A DNA stretch of 64,000 bases from Pardosa pseudoannulata (lineage: Eukaryota > Arthropoda > Arachnida > Araneae > Lycosidae): the NCBI GenBank assembly GCA_032207245.1, contig CM063502.1, forward strand, positions 64,388,544-64,452,543. The letters run 5' to 3'. Both the position numbers and the translations under genes were made by a program. Below the pieces are notes generated by a model that made no database searches, was not told the DNA's origin, and saw only the letters and a program-made list of their open reading frames with translations. Shown piece by piece: positions 12,111-25,100 of the stretch; position 1 is the stretch's first letter; every line of letters begins with the position of its first letter.

Positions 12111-15100
12111 TTGTTCAAGGTTTCATATTTACCTACTATTTTGTCACATTTCGTTTACTAATAAATAGTTTTAATAAAAACATAAATTTATAAAAAAAAA
12201 CCAAGTTATTGATGGCTAATGGCTAAGTTAAAAAGCAAAAAAAAATTTAAATATTGATTTCCGATCTTTGACTGTATATATTAATAACTTTACTGTATAA
12301 CATTATCATGTAATAATTGTTATGGATTATAGGGGAAAACATCTCTATGATATTTTTTGTTTTATTTTTTATATTTTATACTTTTTATTTCCGTTGGCTA
12401 TTTATTTCTCACTCAACGTTTTCAAACTTTCAAAACAGAAGTGCTAATTCTGCTCAATCGATCGAACAATAAAGGACAGCACAAAACTAAAGTGAAAATT
12501 AGTCTTCCCTTCGTTATAATAGCAAGGTCAATATATTATAATGGATTTTGCGCTTCTTACAGGTGTATTTTGTAAAATGATGTAGATTGGAAGTAATCTT
12601 CCCTAGTCCCAAGAAAGGGTTAAGCTAATAAAATAAAAAAATTATTCGGAAATTTTATGTCCTGGATCCTTCTTTACCGAGTATTGATATTTATAAAATA
12701 AAAAGATAAACATTATTTGATCTCCATTCAATACTTTCTAGTTAACATGAATTTGTTGTTTACAAATATAAGACATATGCAATTAAGACAGTTAAGGAGG
12801 GCATCAATAAATAGCAATAGGAGGTTATTAGCAAGAATCTTAAAAGCTGCATTATACATAATCGAGTATGGGAGGGGGGATAAGAAACGTCCCAAGTTGT
12901 CTAAATATCTCTATAAATGAATAGAAGTTTTTGTCTGTTTGAGATGGGACTGGCGCCATCAATAGAAGACAGGTGCACTTCCCTTACTTCATCCTGCTCC
13001 CCGCCCCTGATTAGGAGCCCATTTACTTTCGGAAAAAGAGGCTCATAAAATTTAAAAAAAAATTGACAATACCACTAAAGAATAAATTTGCAGTAGTTTC
13101 TATGCTATGATGGCTCCTTCATAAATGTTAATAGAGAATAGAAACTCTTAAAGTTAAAAGAACAAGTTATTGGCAAATTTATCAAAAGATTTATAATCAT
13201 TTTTTGTACGGAAGTATTTGTAACCTTCTTTTTCTTCTACATGAGGAATAAATTATACGCGTGACAAGAAATTAATTTTAAGGGATGAACTTGAGATAAC
13301 TTTTTGTCAGAACAAATATGAATCCTGCAGCATATGAAAGACAATTCAGTATTATATTTTGTACACCTATATGATACTGAAAAAATAAAATAAAATCATT
13401 GTACTTTTACGTTCAATAAAACAGGCTTGGTAGTAAGATTTGAACTGGAGAAATATCCATCAAATTCAAATTGCTTATCAAACCAAATCCCGTGACTCCA
13501 TTTTCCTTCGTTTTACCTTTGCAAGAAATAATTTTTGTGTGCAACAGTAAATCATTTTAAGTACTTAACGTAAATAACTATGTATCATAACAAACATAAA
13601 TCGTACAGAATATGGAGAAAAATCAGATCTATATTTTAGTAAAACTCTGTAATGTTTTTAATTTTTAATCATGTTGCTTTTTAACGTTTTTTACAACTGC
13701 TATGGTAGTAACGTAGCGTTGGAGAAATATATCTTAAATTCAAGTTACTTACAGAACAAAAATTAACACAAAATACATAAACGAATGTCTCTCATGAAAA
13801 TATCTTCTTGGAATGATCTTTTAATCGTACAAATGCAACTAAATACAGCAAACTATTTTATCTTTCTAGGTTCGTGATACATATACTTTTTGTCAGTAAT
13901 CTAGATAAAATTGTGAGCTTTTATAACTATCTTAAAACTAGCAAATTAAAAATAAGACTTTTTAATCAGAGGTTTATACTCTTAAAGCCCTACTTTCCAT
14001 GTCCCGTAAGACAGAAATTATTAAAAAAGTAAGTACTGTATTCGGGGTATAGAGTCCATGGCTTTGAATCCCTTGGTGGACACAAAATTTTGTAATAGTT
14101 AGAAATCGAACCCCACCATAGAAAGATGTTGACTAATTATTAAACAGGGCATTTTTGTATTTGTATATTGAATAACATAAAAACAAACTAATGTCTTAAA
14201 TATTATTCTCATTAAATATTCATATGACTATTTTAAAGGAATGTACTTCCTTCAAAAATTATCTTAAGGTTCTACAAATCTATATAGCTAGAGCTTAAAA
14301 TATGTTTTAATTTAGAAGGTGTCAGATAAACAATAATAGCTTCCAGAATTTTACATTTTAGAGAAAAAAAATCGGTAGACAACAGGCAGAATATTTGCTT
14401 TACAAAGAACTACAAATAATGCTCTCATTGTTTATGGCCATCACTCCAAACTTATTTTTAATGAATAATTCCTAAGATGCTTTGAAAAGGAGATCAACAT
14501 AACAAACTGTGTTATGATGTTGTATTTAACATACCCTCCCAAGCAGTGGTGAGTGATAAATAATCTGATAAACTTTGGTTTAAGGTACGTGCCGCTGTTC
14601 ATGTTCTGATTCTCAATCAGTTATTAAATGGATACAGCAAAATCTGTTCTGAAGTACTACAAGTGCTTACTAACATTAGGACTCATATCTATAGACTAAA
14701 CCTTAACATTGAAAATATTCTGCCATCACCACCAAGACTTTTTAGGTTTCGTTTGGTTTAGAACACTACGGTCTACTTTTTGACCTGGGTGAGAGAAACT
14801 AGAAGTTACTTTTTAAGGCAAATTCCAAAGGTTTACAAACACGCATCCTTATATTTAAACCAGATCTGACTCTGAAAGGAATTGCCCTAAGTTTTTATAC
14901 ATAATCCGTGCAAAACACCATAAGAACAGCCACTGTTTATAATTTCATCATACGCTTTAAGCATACGCACAGCAAGATTTAAAAGACTTTTTTGTAACAT
15001 ATCATTTTATCGCATAAAGTATATATTCAATTACTAATTTACCTTCATCAAACACATCAAAATTTGTAAAGGCGCCATTTTTTAAAATTTTCCTCTCCGG

Positions 15101-15293
15101 ATAATTTTCATATAGGTATTAAATTGTTTGCATAAAAATGCATGAAAAATAAAAATAAACATTGATAAACTGGAATTTTTCTTTTTAAGTCACGATATAA
15201 GTGTGATTAATACATATATATGGAAATACAACGCCATAAAAATATTTTTTGTCATATTTTTTTTGTGAATCATATTACATTAACCCGTTAGCT
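12105..15293. other. no gene seen
   Basis: Over 3 kb without a convincing gene. The frame at 12357-12575 is hydrophobic at its start (Phe/Tyr/Leu-rich) because of T-rich DNA, and 12717-12920 is basic; neither has supporting signals. A GC-richer patch at 12930-13045 may be an unrecognised dispersed repeat. Segments at 13424-13500 and 13700-13765 share TTGG-GTAGTAA and GGAGAAATAT with a following AAATTCAA-TT, suggesting another old ~280-bp tandem duplication. Near 14030-14125 two words resembling pol III box B (GAATCCC plus, GGTTCGATTTC minus) occur without a convincing A box. Confidence 0.5.
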
Positions 15294-15475
15294 GAAATTT
15301 AAAAATATTTTTCTCTGTTTTACTGATAATAGAAAGGTTTGGACTCTTGGTACATTTTGTAGAACGAGCAGTAATGCTGATAATATTTAAAAATATTTCT
15401 CTATTACTGATAAGAGAATAAATTTGGCACTCTTGGTACATTTTGTAAACGAAGAGTAATGTGATAATCTTTTAA
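15294..15475. repeat. tandem duplication, ~90-bp unit x2
   Basis: TTTAAAAATATTT, TCTCT, TTACTGATAA-AGA, GGACTCTTGGTACATTTTGT and GAGTAATG occur in the same order twice, with indels. Confidence 0.8.
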
Positions 15476-15654
15476 TATCATACCATGTTAGAACTGTCAA
15501 CAAGCTGTGGTCTATACAGAGAAAATAAATTCGAGTAATGACATTTATAAATGTAATAAAAGCAAGAAAAAAAGGGAATCTTTTGATACAATCTTTTCGA
15601 AATATGATGATGCATAGCCATCTTCCCATAAAGTTGTTTTTGAATCATTGAAAA

Positions 15655-16450
15655 GTTAAGCAAATTTTACAACACTTCAAAATGATTTTTTGAATAACTC
15701 ATATAATGTATTCAGTTAAAGCCATTATTTTTCAAAACTATTTTTATGTGCATAAAATAAATTTTTTTATTTATAACACATATAATTATTTTAACGTATA
15801 TTAAATTAGAAATTTTTAATGTTGTGATGATAAAAGTGCAGGTAATCAAATTTTACTACATTTCACAAAATGAGGTTTTCTGAATAAGGAATGCATGGTA
15901 TACAATTATCTGAAAGCCATTCCATATTTTCATGGAAGAAGTATTTTTAAATACAGAATCAATTAAATTTCAGTTCATTAAAAAAATATAAGAGCTCATC
16001 ATATATAAAGAATATTATTAAATCGCTAAAGAAATTTGAGTAATGCTAAAAAATAAAATAAAAATTTACAAAATAAAAATTTTATGTATTTTTTTGAATC
16101 TTATTAATCTTTTTTTTTTGTTAAATTTAAATACAGGGGGAATTAAATGATAAACATAGTTATTTAATTAGCTCGAATCCCTGAACTTCATATGGGGCTC
16201 TTCATCTATGCAATAAAAACTGTTTATTAAACATGGCCTGTTTAAGGATTATAATGAAATTTAATTAAGCTCGCTTCGTTTTTGCTATTAGTCATGCTGA
16301 CAGAAGCACAGATAAGCAAATTTTACTGCACTTCATAAAGTGGAACCTTCTGAATACGGTGTATTTGGTATAAATGTATATAACTTTTGAAACTTAGTTC
16401 CTATTTACAAAACTATTGAAAGGAAAACTATTTTTAAATTTAGAGGCAAT
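15655..16450. repeat. three diverged copies of one repeat
   Basis: The sequence CAAATTTTAC-(A/T/G)CA-TTCA-AA, then TTCTGAATA, occurs near 15661, 15846 and 16317. The last two are followed by a similar GGTATA stretch and TATTTTTAAAT near 15945 and 16425. Upstream GCAG/ACAG words also match between the second and third copies. Spacing is irregular (about 185 and 470 bp). Confidence 0.55.
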
Positions 16451-16479
16451 TAAGTTATAAGCATTAACTGTTTAATCCT

Positions 16480-16554
16480 TCACCACTTTCCTTTTGTGTG
16501 ACTTCGTTTTTTAGGTGGTGGAGCACCGGGCGCATTAGATTCCTCTATCTCCAT
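16480..16554 (-). pseudogene. short protein-like open frame, 24 codons
   Basis: The minus strand reads MEIEESNAPGAPPPKKRSHT and then KGKW and a stop. The acidic start, Pro-rich turn and basic PPKKR cluster look like the N-terminus of a nuclear protein, and local GC is higher than around it. No family is recognised and the frame may be a truncated first exon or transposon fossil. The evidence is composition only. Confidence 0.25.
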
Positions 16555-17635
16555 ATTAACCTATAGATAAACATGTTCCACTTCTACGCGTTTTACATTT
16601 GAAGATTTTTTAAAACTATAACCATGTAATTAAACTAGAAATTCTGCAGGGTAAAATGTAACTAAATTTTAAAAATTGAAGAAATTTAAAAGTATCTTTA
16701 ATTTTAAATTATTTGTAAAAATTGTTTGTATAGCCTTTGAACTCAAATGATGTCATTCTACAAATATACATTTTACAATGAAAATAGTTACTTAAGCTAC
16801 GTGTTCTTACATCCCATAGGAAAAAAGATTTATTAAAATTTCCGTTCTAAGAAGTTGCAAAGTTGTTGTTAGCTCTCAACTGGTCTCCTATCAGAAAAAC
16901 TGACGTCTAACTTGGTAGGAAAGGTGATTTTTTTTTACAGAGCCACCTTACGTAATTAAACAATAATTTGAATATTTTTCAAAAAAATTATATTTTTAAT
17001 TACACCTTTTACACATCTAGGTTTACACGTGTTTTTAAATTTAAGTCCGTGATAACTATTGGAAGAACAAAATCAAAGAGATGTCTCAGATTTGTCGAAG
17101 AGGTGAATACAGACATTACACTGTTTGTTTTTATTTTTGTCACTTTAAAAATAATAGCATTTGTGACTCCAATTATTGTAATGTGAAATGTTAATATAAG
17201 TCTAAAACGTATCTTCTATATGCACTGTCTTGTTTAATTTGCCTAAGTAAACATGCATTTAGATACCCTCCTAGCCATCCAATTATGACGCTCCTAGAAT
17301 TTTACATAGTAGGATCATAAAAACATTTTTTTTACATAATGCATAATACCACTTTAAGTATAATAATTTACAAAAGAATTTTTGTCTTTGCAATTGTACC
17401 TAAAAAGAATTTTGAATACCTAGGTGAAGAATGGGACAGTATGCAGATTTGGAAAAATAAACAAAACAAGCAATGAGTTTGGGTGATAAACTGTACTTAT
17501 ATTAAAATTTTACATTTTCATAAATGGTATTTTAAAAATTACTGTTTGTAAAGAGACAATCAGACAAACAAAATGTTTTGTTTCCGTATTCCATTCTTCG
17601 ACAATTCTGAAACGTAACCTTTTTAATCCTGAGCT
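16555..17635. other. no gene seen
   Basis: The 72-codon plus frame at 16968-17186 lacks any recognised feature. The rest is AT-rich with no structure that I could see. Confidence 0.5.
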
Positions 17636-17765
17636 ACAACTGTTATCTTGAACTAAATCAAATTTCTTACGAGAGACCTAGATGTATAGGATGTGTCACT
17701 GATGACGAAACTTTCTTCAAAAATTTTACATATTTTATATTACTTAAATAAGGATCTTCATATAA
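17636..17765. repeat. dispersed repeat, copy 1 (copy 2 at 43.4 kb)
   Basis: TGTTATCTTGAACTAAATC, then CTAGATGTATA, then TCACTGA, then TATTACTTAAAT occur in this order here and at 43406-43535. Both copies are on the same strand, with about 130 bp between the outer landmarks. Confidence 0.65.
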
Positions 17766-19335
17766 AGGTCAGGTGAGATAGATAGTTAAAGACACACAGA
17801 ATATCTCGTAAACGAAACTAAAACAGTTTGAGAAGAATGTTTACAAGCTCATATTTGATTTTAAATTATACATAAATACAACCAATAACTTTATATGATA
17901 ATAAATAATTGTAACTGGTATATTTTATATTTAAAGTGTAACTGTGGAACAAAAAAAAATCAGTCAATTCCTTTAACACCTTAATTATTTTTAAAATATT
18001 TGATTTAGTTAGGTATACTTTTCTAAAATTCTTTAAAACTTTTCTTTTGTGGATTAGGTAGGATAAGAGAAAATATATCACTTCACAATAAAGAGAGATA
18101 TTTTGCTTCTCAAATGAAAAAAAAAATGCATTAATTACATATTCATTAGATAACAATAAAAATTAGAAACTTTTTAAGAACATTGTTTTTTGTATTTGAT
18201 TTCACTGTCCTAGAGCTTTCGTAATAGGTTTTATTATTACAGAAATATATTACATTTAATATTTGGGGAAGACTACAACTTTCTACCTTTAATAGTTTTT
18301 TTTACAATTGTACCGAACATCAGACGAGAGGAATATTTCGAAAATTTCACCCTTACTATCAGAATTATTCTAATTTGAATAGTTAACTCTCTTTGCTTTT
18401 GATGTTCATATTACAACAAGCCTAGCGAATAAAGATGAAATTGTGTATAAAAGTGAGGGAAGTATATTTTTTTTTAATTCAACAAACTGAATAATCGTTT
18501 TAACGATATCCACATCAAATATCTCAAGTGTTATCGTATATCAAAACCAGCAGTTTTTTTACAATATTTTATTGTAATTTTGGTACTAAAATTAATTTAA
18601 CATCTTATGTATTTTGTAATATTTAGATAAACATGATTACAGTAAAACGTTAATTATAAGAAAGAATAATGTTTATTCTTTAGTTCTCTTCCTAGCTGAA
18701 ACTTAATGTTTCTATGATTCCAATGAACTAAAGACAAAAAAACTTGTCATAAAAACATTTTATTAGTAAAAACATTCCATGCCCAAATGTGTTAATAAAA
18801 ACCTTTTGTCAAGTATTAAATATATATAATTTTAAAACCTTTTGGAAATGTGTCTAAAATTTATTTTTACAATACTCTACATTCGTTTTATATATTGACC
18901 AAAATTCAAACAAAATTATTACTCATTTGTTTCATTCCTCCTGCCTTGAACTATGGGTCTTAATATATTCTGTTTTTTTCTCATGAAACTTATAGTGAAA
19001 TCACTCCATCGATTATAGCTCGGTAGTTCTTATCATAAGGTATGTCACCCATTTGCGTCGTCAATGACGCTAATTTTCAATTTATGTTATCTTCATAATG
19101 GGATGATTCAGGTGATGAAAGATATCAGATTAGATTATTATTATTTATATACATATATATAGAACAAACGATAAACAAATCTGGATAAATGTCAGGTTTT
19201 ACTTTAAAAATTCTGCTGATTTCCGTATTCTCTGAAAAATGAATAGGGTGGTTACACATTTTTAAATGGAATTTGAAATACATAAGTAACCTGTGAAAAT
19301 TGCGTATATATATATTACGGTTAAAGACTGAAATC
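17766..19335. other. no gene seen
   Basis: The minus frames at 17866-18156 (96 codons) and 19125-19355 (76 codons) are Ile/Tyr/Phe/Lys-rich and match no family that I know. Otherwise AT-rich filler. Confidence 0.5.
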
Positions 19336-19464
19336 TTGAGAATGTCGACTTTCACCGGTGAATGTCAACATTCACGTAGTCTTTTGGTGTTTATCAGAAA
19401 TATTCGCTAAATACCCTTATTTCTGACTTACACCGGTAAATGTCGACATTCACCATGCACTAAT
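19336..19464. repeat. left end with palindromic subterminal repeats
   Basis: ACCGGT palindromes at 19353-19358 and 19432-19437 are each flanked by GTGAATGTC or GACATTCAC-type arms; GTGAATGTCGACATTCAC is itself a perfect palindrome and is nearly reached at 19438-19453. A further ACCGGT lies at 20326-20331 in the right half. Between the two left clusters, TCAGAAATA (19395) and TATTTCTGA (19419) also pair. Repeated subterminal motifs like these commonly bind a transposase; that role is inference. Confidence 0.7.
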
Positions 19465-19613
19465 CGTGAATATTGAACATGTAGGATATTTATAATTTCT
19501 TCTCCGCAATTCAGTCAGATCTATAGTACTTGCACATGTAACTGTTGAACATGTAACTGTTAAAATAAACCGAACACTCTTAGAACAGAAAATCATATCA
19601 ATAATTAACTTAA

Positions 19614-20051
19614 TTATCTGATTGACGTTATACTATCTAATTTGTTGCAATAATTTAAACTGTTATAGCAATTTGAATTGCACAAGAGTCCCTTACATTT
19701 ACAATGGCATTTAGTAATGAAACATTTCTTTTTGCAATGACAGCGTTTATAGACATGCCCTCCACTTCTCGAATTAGCTGCAGCGGCTTCTCTCAGCGAC
19801 ATTTCTTGAGAAGAAATCTCATCTATGGAGAGTAACTTTTCTTTACAAAATATAAACTGATTACGGGTATAAAGCTGCTTGAGGGTACCATTTTTGTTTA
19901 CTAATTTATAAAAGTCGGAATCATCAATTCCAATAACAACCGCTAATAAATTTCGGGTATATGTCCGACCATGGTCGACTAGTATTCGCAACAGCCAATT
20001 AGAGTCATCAATTTGAGCAGGAGGAAAATTTATTTTTGATATTTGTAACAT
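19614..20051 (-). pseudogene. transposon integrase C-terminal fragment, KRBA2-like
   Basis: A 145-codon frame that reads as the C-terminal third of the integrase proteins often labelled KRAB-A domain-containing protein 2-like in invertebrate genomes. Residues 22-73 hold the conserved run DHGRT-TRNLLAVVIG, then DFYKL-NKNGTLKQLYTRNQF and CKEKLLSIDE. Residues 81-96 hold SQEMSLREAAAANS-SGG. Residues 104-135 form a CXC-like cluster with Cys at 104, 106, 110, 115, 117, 119, 124, 128 and 135. The catalytic core that would precede this is absent. The frame is intact, which suggests a fairly young deletion, but residues 11-27 look scrambled relative to the family. In these proteins the cluster probably binds zinc or DNA; I infer no activity for this fragment. 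Confidence 0.8.
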
Positions 20052-20448
20052 TTACGTTGCATGCATTAGAAGATTATCTTTTGAGTTCTTTTAATAGAAA
20101 TAAACATCTGCTGTTTAGTCAGGGCTTGATAGAGGTGTAGTAGGTTGAAGCTCCTCTTTGATATTTTCCTTTGGAATGGACACAGGGACTTTGGAGTATA
20201 TTTTCATGGTATGTGCTATTTTGACATACATCATTATATGTTTTAATAATAAAGTATGATTTAAATACATAACAAAAATATTTTTTAAAACATTCACCAT
20301 CAGTGCATGGGGATTGTAAACATACACCGGTGATAGTCCGAGAATATATAAATATATAATAAAATATTCGTTCTTTCACCGAGGTATTTGGTGTATGTCA
20401 ACATTTACCTGCGAATATCGACATTCTCCAATTTCGGGCATTCACAGT

Positions 20449-20451
<3 letters not shown>

Positions 20452-20525
<74 letters not shown>
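20452..20525. repeat. (TA)n microsatellite
   Basis: Uninterrupted TA run lying exactly between the integrase-type element and the hAT element. Confidence 0.98.
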
Positions 20526-20528
<3 letters not shown>

Positions 20529-21149
20529 TGGCGTGCGGTCCATATGTGCAGGGTGTGCACTGCACACCCTGGCAAAATTATGAGGGACAGTAATTTTCTG
20601 CACCTATGTCTACCTATCTTTATATGGTATATAATAAATATTATAATATATTCAAAAATTATGTTGATTTGCTTGCTTGTATTCCCGCAGTGAGTGCAGA
20701 ATCATCCGAAGGTACGGTTTATTAAGCGTTGTATTAGAGTGGGGACTTGCGTGCTGAAGCGATTTTGGTCTTTTAACTGATTAACTGGCCATACTATTTT
20801 GCAGACGGTTAATGTTTAAATTTATATAGTGTAAGATTTTGTTTTCATGGAAATATAAAAGAAGTATTTCATCAATATAAAGTTTAATGTTTTAGTGTGG
20901 TAAATTAATTTCGGTGATGTATTCTATTTATTGAAATAATTAGCTGAAGAAAACAATGTTGTTTTGTTTTAGAGAAACGAATTTTAACAGAACAGTCCAA
21001 ATTTTACCAGTCATTGTGTATTACAGACAGTATATAAGTTATATCCGTAACACCATATCCCTGGTTTTTTTTTAATTGTCAAGATGTTTTTCACAGAATA
21101 TATGATTTCCAAATGTTAAAAACAATTAATAAATATAAACTAATCCACT

Positions 21150-21370
21150 GACCGAACAAGAAACAGTTCGCTCTGTTGTGCCAGCGTGCAGTGAAATCCT
21201 CTGCACGTGGAATAGACGTTCGGTTTGTCGGCACAAATGAGCCTCCGGATGAGGCACCGCAGCGGCTGGAGCTATGTGGTGCTACGTTTGCTGAACATAT
21301 AAGTTTTTCGTGGAAGCCCGAAGCTTTGCTTTTTCGACGCCGATATGACACCATACAACAAAAGACATGA
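21150..21370 (+). promoter_or_regulatory. GC-rich, CpG-bearing block, possible transposase promoter or 5' UTR
   Basis: About half G+C with many CpG steps, in sharp contrast to the flanking DNA, and located upstream of the transposase start codon within the hAT element. The two open frames overlapping here on opposite strands (21091-21354 minus, 21176-21370 plus) are by-products of the raised GC. No TATA box is identifiable amid the AT-rich background. Promoter function is inferred from position and composition only. Confidence 0.35.
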
Positions 21371-21502
21371 TTTTTGCTTCAGCGGTAGTAGAATTCTCAT
21401 AAGTGTTGCTGTTTTTATAGTTATAACTCGACTACTCGTAGGTAAATATTTTATATATTGTATTCTTTAAATTTATATTCATAATAAATAATCCGTTTCA
21501 GA

Positions 21503-21831
<329 letters not shown>

Positions 21832-22059
21832 ATTTCAAAACGCTTATACACGCACTGTACAATATATATATTTATAAAATTCTTCTCTCTGTGTGTTTCT
21901 AATAGAACTCCTCCTAAACGGCTGGACTGATTTAGATGAAATTTTTTGTGTATGCAATTCAGTTGATTCGATAACGGTTTAGATTCCCAATTTGATTCAT
22001 TGAGAATTACGCAGTTATTGAGATTCTTATAATACCACTTGAAACCCTTCACTGCCATC

Positions 22060-22180
22060 ATGTCTGTGGCACAGTAGTCAAGCGCAACGGGTTTCATTAT
22101 GTGAAGTTCCAGGATCGAATCCCCGTACGGGCGATGTAGAAATTTTAATTTAATCTAATTACGTTTACGATGACTGTACG
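22060..22180 (+). mobile_element. tRNA-like SINE head
   Basis: TGGCACAGTAGTCAAGCGC (about 22067-22085) resembles a pol III A box and GGATCGAATCC (22112-22122) a B box, at a spacing of about 45 bp. A perfect tRNA cloverleaf cannot be formed (the T-stem CCAGG/CCCCG mismatches), so it is not a working tRNA gene. The 3' limit is uncertain; AT-rich sequence follows. Confidence 0.5.
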
Positions 22181-25100
22181 CGGGGTGGCGTCAAGCATTT
22201 TAAAAATATTTTTCATTCCTTTTCCATGAAAATGGTCCAGTTTATATTTTATTTATAAACATTTTACAAGTACAGCGTTAAAACAGGACAATGTCTGTGG
22301 GGTCGTATATATATAACAAGTATTTTAGTTTTAAAATTGCATTTTTAAAGAAAATTAATAGATTAAAATTGTCGGATTATATAACGTTTTATTATTAGAA
22401 TATTTTCGAGAGGAAAAAACCTAGAATATTCAGCTTATAAGATTTGAAGAAATGCTTATTCAGGCTTTCCAATAACATTAAAGGTTGATAAACAGAACGA
22501 ACCTTTATTTACTGATCAGCTGATCAAGGGAAATTTGTTATCACTGAATTTTTCTTCAACATCAGTTCTCGAACTTGTTCTTTCTTACGTCTTTCTGACG
22601 TCAATCTTTAGGGAAACATGTTTTTACTCTCATTTATTTCTTGCTGCATTTGTGAACTTGTGAATTTCAGAGTTCAATTATTTTTAGGAAGACAGAAACC
22701 AATATAAGCGTTATCTTGTCAAACATTTTAAATTTCGTAACAAATTTTTAATGTTAAGAAATTTGTATTAAAAATAGAAATACCGAATGTGAATATTTAT
22801 CAGGGTAGTAATGATCCTTATTTGATTTGAAGCATTAGCAACAAACAGTACATTCAAATTTGTTTTTCTTTAAATATCTATATGGATAAACGTTTTTGAC
22901 TTCATCACCGTTTTGTTTTACGTAATAATTTAAATACAAGGAATTTTATCTACTTACAGCTTCGAAGAAACTATTTAATATTTTTAAACCTAACATTTAA
23001 ACTGATTTAAAGTGTCTTCATTATTTTAAGACTTCAATAATACTACTATATTTTCTTCCTTTGCAATTAAGAATCATTGATAGGAAAATAAGGTTGTTAA
23101 AAATAAAGTAGCACGGTTGAAAAGGTACAAAGTACATGGAATTACTTTAAAAAAAAACAGTCTGAACATTTCATAATATTAAGTTAATGTTTTAAATAGG
23201 TTACTGAATTCTGCTGCACATGCATAATAATTCAACAAATAACTCAATTATTTCAACATTAAGTTGCATATTATAAGATACTATAACTCAAGGTTAGGTA
23301 ATTTAAATGCGGGAAACATTTGGTAACGCTTAAATTATAATTGAGAAATCTAGAGTTCAAAACTATTTGACATTTATTGCTTTTTTAACTGTATTAGTTT
23401 ACCTCTTAAAACCATCTGGTATTTCCTCTTCTGATTTTCAATTCTCCAATTCAAGGCAGTCTGAAAAGTTAGTAATGAAAGGCTCACAACAGGAGATCGT
23501 AAAGACTGTTATGAATTCATTGTTTAGAAAAACAGAATTCACGAAATAGTAATAAACCATATATTGCTTAAATAGTTCGAGGAATTGGTTACAAAACTAG
23601 TATTCAAACCCGACAACATTTGGTGATTAGAGATCTTTATAGGAAGATCTAAAAAAGTCCTAAATCTTTACCTTGCAATTACACAAACAGTAAAATATTT
23701 TCTTAGTTTTGCTTTCAGAGTCACTCTGAGTTAATAAATAACTTACTGCAGACGAAGTAAATTAAATATTGAAGTTTAAGCTGCTTGATAATAGAAACTA
23801 AAAGCTACCCAGAAAACAGCTTTTATATGTATATAGACGTATATAAATTCAGTTTATCCTCAAATCTTATTTTCACAGAAAAATGTATTTGCTTTCAGGT
23901 ATAAAGAATATTAATATGCATATACACGAGATGCTGCAGATTTTGACATAATGGTGATGAATTGGCTGTGTTTCCTTGATCACAAAACTTAAGTAACAAC
24001 AAAAATTAGGGGAAAAAAACAGATGACATCATCAATATTATAGGAAAAAATTCAGTAAGGTGAAAATTTTCTGGAATTACTTGTCACCTTGACCTAGAGA
24101 TCTGCTTCGCTGATGACTGAGGATTATTTTTATAGAGTGAAAAATGCACGTTAGGTACATTCTTGCATGACGGACACTTATGCATAAATATTTTCCTCGT
24201 TTTAGAGGTATATATGAATATCAATAAAGAATAATATATAAGGAATAATTTCTTTACGGTGATAAATACTTTTTATCAGTGTTATATTTTAACGATGTTA
24301 CAAAATATAGATGCTTTAAACATCATACATTCCACTTGCAGTTAAAGGAAGAAATAGATAATGGTATAAGAAACAGAAAACTATACATTATCTAAAAATG
24401 AATATTTCAAACAATCATTAAAAATAAGAATATTTTTCATATATAGGTTGACTTTAAATTGTTCATGTATCAGTAATTTTTATTGAGTATACGTATTTTT
24501 AGAAAAAGTTGCCTGTATTTTTTAAAAAGTAGATGTATGATTTTGAAACAGCGGCGCGGTAGTTAGTTGAATTTAACTTTCCTTTCTTTTAAGCAAAATA
24601 ATGTTAGCCAGGATGACCAGTCGATTTTGAAGTGTAATCATTAGTTCTTGCTTCTTTGTTGAATATAAATTTATACAGCTATTTTTGAAGTGACACCTGT
24701 AAAAGTGTAAACTGACTTCACAATGATTTTGTTCATAGACAAATTTATGGTCCAAAAATCAAAATCTTAGGACAATTTAATGTATCCAAAGTTTATGTAA
24801 CTTTTCTGTATTTTTACTCAAATAAAATTTTAAATAAATTCGTTTCCTAGAGAGCTTATAACAGTAATTTAAACTTGTTAGAAGCTTTCTCTCATATTCA
24901 AACTGTTGCCAGTTTTTAAACTAGGAAGTTAAACCTTAGAATGAATTCATATTTTATACTTGGTCTGGCCAACCAATAAGACCTAGCAGGCCACATTATA
25001 TTTTATTCATGCGGGCTGTATTGTATAATGTGCTTGTAATATTTTGAAAGGAAAATAAAGAATAATACATTATTATTATAGTTATTGTTATTATTACTGT

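Larger units (their letters stand above)
19336..20432 (-). mobile_element. deletion derivative of an integrase-type DNA transposon (KRBA2/Ginger-like)
   Basis: About 1.1 kb bounded by ~40-bp imperfect terminal inverted repeats. The left end TTGAGAATGTCGACTTTCAC (19336-19355) continues into CGGTGAATGTCAACATTCAC; the right end (20391-20431) reads the same in reverse complement, with GGAGAATGTCGATATTCGC and GGTAAATGTTGACATACACC. Inside, on the minus strand, is the C-terminal part of a transposon integrase (19614-20051). The rest of the integrase is missing, so the element is a non-autonomous internal-deletion copy. No clear target duplication is visible; the right flank runs into (TA)n at 20452. 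Assignment to the KRBA2/Ginger-like group rests on protein resemblance from memory. Confidence 0.7.

Noticed and set aside
14030..14125. SINE or tRNA suggested by GAATCCC and GGTTCGATTTC (minus)
   Set aside because: The two words are on opposite strands and no A box lies at the right distance.
20115..20379. Two overlapping minus frames (70 and 86 codons) upstream of the integrase fragment, one Cys-containing
   Set aside because: They conflict with each other, match nothing in the integrase family that I know, and sit where the transposon interior has been deleted and joined to its terminal region.
22060..22140. Functional tRNA gene
   Set aside because: A and B boxes are present, but the T stem and acceptor stem do not pair properly; a SINE head fits better.
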